Positions 4,921-6,571 of a stretch of DNA of 6,571 bases are shown piece after piece. A model generated the notes under the pieces. The model saw nothing but the letters and a program-made list of their open reading frames with translations, searched no databases and was not told the origin of the DNA. Numbering within the stretch: the stretch's first letter is position 1; each line of letters begins with the position of its first letter. The stretch is from Kiritimatiellia bacterium (GTDB lineage: Bacteria; Verrucomicrobiota; Kiritimatiellia; RFP12; UBA1067). The position numbers were made by a program, and so were the translations under genes. Where the stretch lies: contig JAFUDL010000313.1 of the NCBI GenBank assembly GCA_017459225.1, positions 1 to 6,571 on the forward strand. The letters are read 5' to 3'.

Positions 4921-5967
4921 ATGATGCAGAAGACAAGTAGACGTTCGTTTCTGAAACGCGCAGGCGGCGCGATGGCGCTGCCGTGGCTTGTGCCGGCGTC
5001 AGCGTTGGGGCTGGACGGCAAGGTGGCGCCGTCCAACCGTATAGTGGTGGCGGGAATCGGCCTAGGCCGCAGAGGCGGAGGGGTGTTCCGCAGCTGGGTG
5101 CTGCCGGAGAAGGACGTGCAGTTCGTGGCGATCTGCGATGTGTGGAAGGGCCGCCGCGACAGCATCAAGGCCGCGGCCGATGCGCATTACGGCAACAAGG
5201 ACTGCAAGACGTACATCGACATGCGCGAGATGCTGGAGCGCAAGGACATTGACGCCGTGCACATCGCGACTGGCGACCGCTGGCACGCGCCGGCATCCGG
5301 TCTCGCCATGCGCGCGGGCAAGGACGTGTACTGCGAGAAGCCGTCCGCCATGACCGTCCGCGAAGGGCAGGCCGTGGTGGCCACCGCGAAGAAGTACGGC
5401 CGCATCTACCAGGCCGGCATCCAGCGCCTCAGCGAGCCCAACTTCATCGTCTGCAACGAGCTGCTGCGCCTCGGCCGCCTTGGCGAGGTGAAGAAGGTGT
5501 ACGCGCATCTCTATTTCGGCACTCCGCTCTACCTGCAGCGCAAGTGGCTGCCGGCCGAGAAGCAGCCGCCGCGCGAGGAGCTGGACTGGGACGCATGGCT
5601 TGGCCCATGCCCGTGGCGTCCATACAACCGCAGCTACCTCACGCACTGGGTGAAGTACTACGACTTCGGCACGAGCATCATCGGCGACTGGTGCTCCCAC
5701 ACCTACGCCCAGTGCCACGACGCTCTCGGCATGGAGGCCACGTCGCCCGTGTTCTATCCGGCTATGAACATGGCCGAGCCGAACGGCATGGCGCTTCGCT
5801 TCGCGAACGGCGTGGAGATGATCGCCGAGCAGCGCGGCTGGCGCGGAACGTGCGGCGTTAGGTACGTGGGCAGCGAGGGATGGGTGGCGTGCGCCGACGG
5901 CTACACGCGCCCCGACGTGTCGCGTCCGTCGCTTCTCGCGGACTACAACAAGATCCTTGCCGACTAG
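4921..5967 (+). CDS. Gfo/Idh/MocA oxidoreductase, TAT-exported, cut by in-frame TAG
   Basis: This is an NAD(P)-dependent sugar-type oxidoreductase, probably periplasmic. The N-terminus has a twin-arginine signal (SRRSFLK, R7-R8, then a hydrophobic run to about residue 30). The Rossmann fold shows GIGLGRRG (45-52). Family residues include CEKP (K140), the WLGP motif near 226-229, YDFGTSIIGDWCSH with D256 and H260, and GVRYVGSEGW in the second domain. The substrate is not readable. The frame reaches TAG at codon 349 (5965-5967), giving 348 residues, but the same frame then runs on for 82 sense codons that look like the normal family C-terminus. As written, the protein lacks its last fifth and may be unstable or non-functional. 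A sequencing error, recent nonsense mutation or amber readthrough would all give this picture. This layout with a downstream HEAT protein is one I associate with PVC bacteria. Confidence 0.9.
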   Translation: MMQKTSRRSFLKRAGGAMALPWLVPASALGLDGKVAPSNRIVVAGIGLGRRGGGVFRSWVLPEKDVQFVAICDVWKGRRDSIKAAADAHYGNKDCKTYIDMREMLERKDIDAVHIATGDRWHAPASGLAMRAGKDVYCEKPSAMTVREGQAVVATAKKYGRIYQAGIQRLSEPNFIVCNELLRLGRLGEVKKVYAHLYFGTPLYLQRKWLPAEKQPPREELDWDAWLGPCPWRPYNRSYLTHWVKYYDFGTSIIGDWCSHTYAQCHDALGMEATSPVFYPAMNMAEPNGMALRFANGVEMIAEQRGWRGTCGVRYVGSEGWVACADGYTRPDVSRPSLLADYNKILAD

Positions 5968-6216
5968 TGCGCGCGTACAGGCTACACCACCGAGAACCAC
6001 ATGCGCCAGTTCTTCAACTCGGTGAAGTCTCGCGCGAAGACCGTGGCCAATCCCGTCCTCATGCACCGCTCCATGACTTCGACGCACTGCGCCAACATCG
6101 CGCAGTGGCTCAACCGCGACATGCGCTGGGATCCCGTGAAGGAGCAGTTCATCGGCGACGAGGAGGCGAACCGCATGCTCTATCGCGCGCATCGTCCGGG
6201 ATGGCAGATAATCTAG
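5968..6216 (+). pseudogene. C-terminal part of the oxidoreductase, beyond the TAG
   Basis: These 82 codons are in the same frame as the upstream part and end at TAG 6214-6216. They encode the usual end of this Gfo/Idh/MocA subgroup: NHMRQFFNSVKSRAKTVANP, then MHRSMTSTHCANIAQWLNRDM, WDPVKEQFIGDEEANRM and a final RPGW. GC-rich third positions are kept, and there is no other stop or frameshift, so little decay has occurred. ATG 6001 could in principle start a 71-residue fragment, but no Shine-Dalgarno is visible before it. With the TAG read as an amino acid, the full protein would be 431 residues, a normal size for the group. Confidence 0.85.
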
Positions 6217-6278
6217 GGAATAGGTTATAGGGGATAGTGAATAAGTGAGAAGTGAGAAGTAAGAAGTGAGAGGTAAGC
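6216..6278. repeat. Nine heptamers in exact register between two genes
   Basis: Successive units from 6216 are GGGAATA, GGTTATA, GGGGATA, GTGAATA, AGTGAGA, AGTGAGA, AGTAAGA, AGTGAGA and GGTAAGC. They run without a gap or insertion, from the last base of the oxidoreductase TAG to 4 nt before the next ATG. The array is purine-rich, drifts gradually from GGGAATA-like to AGTGAGA-like, and its last units supply the only Shine-Dalgarno-like sequence (GAGG, 6270-6273) for the next gene. Confidence 0.85.
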
Positions 6279-6282
6279 TGAA

Positions 6283-6571
6283 ATGAAGAGAATTGCATTG
6301 TTTTTCGCGATGTCGTGCTTCAGCGCGTTTGCGGCGCTCGAAGGGCAGCCGGTGTACAAGATGACGGAGGCGCAGCTGCTGGGCGTGGCGAAGTCCGGCG
6401 AGCTCGACGACCGCATGACGGCGTGCCAGGAGCTGGCGCACCGCGGAACTGCGGCGAGCGTGCCAGTGCTCGCGGCGATGCTCGCGGAGAAGGAGCCTTC
6501 GCTCTTCCACTCCGCGCTGTACGCGCTGCAGAACATTCCCGGTTCAGAGGCCGAGGCGGCCCTTGCGGCAG
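6283..6571 (+). CDS. Secreted HEAT-repeat protein, N-terminal part
   Basis: The gene is open to the window end; 96 codons are visible. It starts with a signal peptide (MKRIALFF..., a hydrophobic run and likely cleavage after AFA or AFAA, residues 15-18). It continues with helix-pair segments typical of HEAT/PBS-lyase-type repeats: RMTACQELAHRGTAASVPVLAAMLAE (44-69), then LFHSALYALQNIPGSEAEAALAA (74-96). Such repeats are protein-binding scaffolds, and no enzyme activity is implied. C12 is not in a convincing lipobox. The start ATG 6283 has GAGG 9 nt upstream, contributed by the heptamer array. In PVC genomes, proteins of this kind often follow exported Gfo/Idh/MocA oxidoreductases, which suggests a shared periplasmic sugar-related role; that is inference. 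Confidence 0.85.
   Translation, partial: MKRIALFFAMSCFSAFAALEGQPVYKMTEAQLLGVAKSGELDDRMTACQELAHRGTAASVPVLAAMLAEKEPSLFHSALYALQNIPGSEAEAALAA

Noticed and set aside
5965..6216. Frameshift as the cause of the oxidoreductase interruption
   Set aside because: Both parts are in the same frame, so a single codon is the lesion and no indel is needed.
5062..6510. 482-codon open frame on the minus strand
   Set aside because: It lies opposite the oxidoreductase and HEAT genes, crosses the repeat array and shows His/Arg/Leu-rich shadow composition with no domain. It is a by-product of GC-rich codon bias.

Overview
This is a GC-rich bacterial stretch that is densely coding, almost all on the + strand. It resembles uncultured Verrucomicrobiota-type genomes (the Kiritimatiellae/Lentisphaeria side of the PVC group). 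The clues are a twin-arginine Gfo/Idh/MocA oxidoreductase followed by a secreted HEAT-repeat protein, an MsbA-like exporter, and an adk-map pair detached from the ribosomal operon. That placement is an inference from gene content only.

Layout: positions 1-190 are non-coding or hold the end of an unseen upstream gene. They carry a four-copy 18-nt GC-rich tandem repeat, a five-unit heptamer array and an extended -10 promoter. Then come adenylate kinase (191-823) and type I methionine aminopeptidase (828-1598), a tight housekeeping pair. A strong intrinsic terminator (1628-1692) closes this unit and physically overlaps the promoter of the next one. The second unit is a radical SAM/SPASM protein of the AhbC/AhbD/NirJ haem-modifying type (1711-2868), coupled by an ATGA overlap to an MsbA-like ABC exporter (2865-4835) with an unusually long charged loop between TM1 and TM2. 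A third block has an ordinary Shine-Dalgarno and encodes a TAT-exported sugar-type oxidoreductase. Its frame is interrupted by one in-frame TAG at codon 349 and then continues cleanly for 82 codons. Nine heptamers in exact register fill the gap to a secreted HEAT-repeat protein that runs off the window end.

The most unusual points are these. (1) Two unlinked transcription units share the same TGNTATAATATT core exactly 10 nt before ATG, which predicts leaderless or near-leaderless mRNAs. (2) Two intergenic gaps hold tandem arrays with the same 7-nt period but different sequence. (3) One oxidoreductase gene is interrupted by a lone amber codon, in a region where TAG also serves as a normal stop. 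(4) A haem-type radical SAM enzyme is translationally coupled to a lipid-type ABC exporter. I do not see a defence system, CRISPR array, RNA gene or mobile element in the window.
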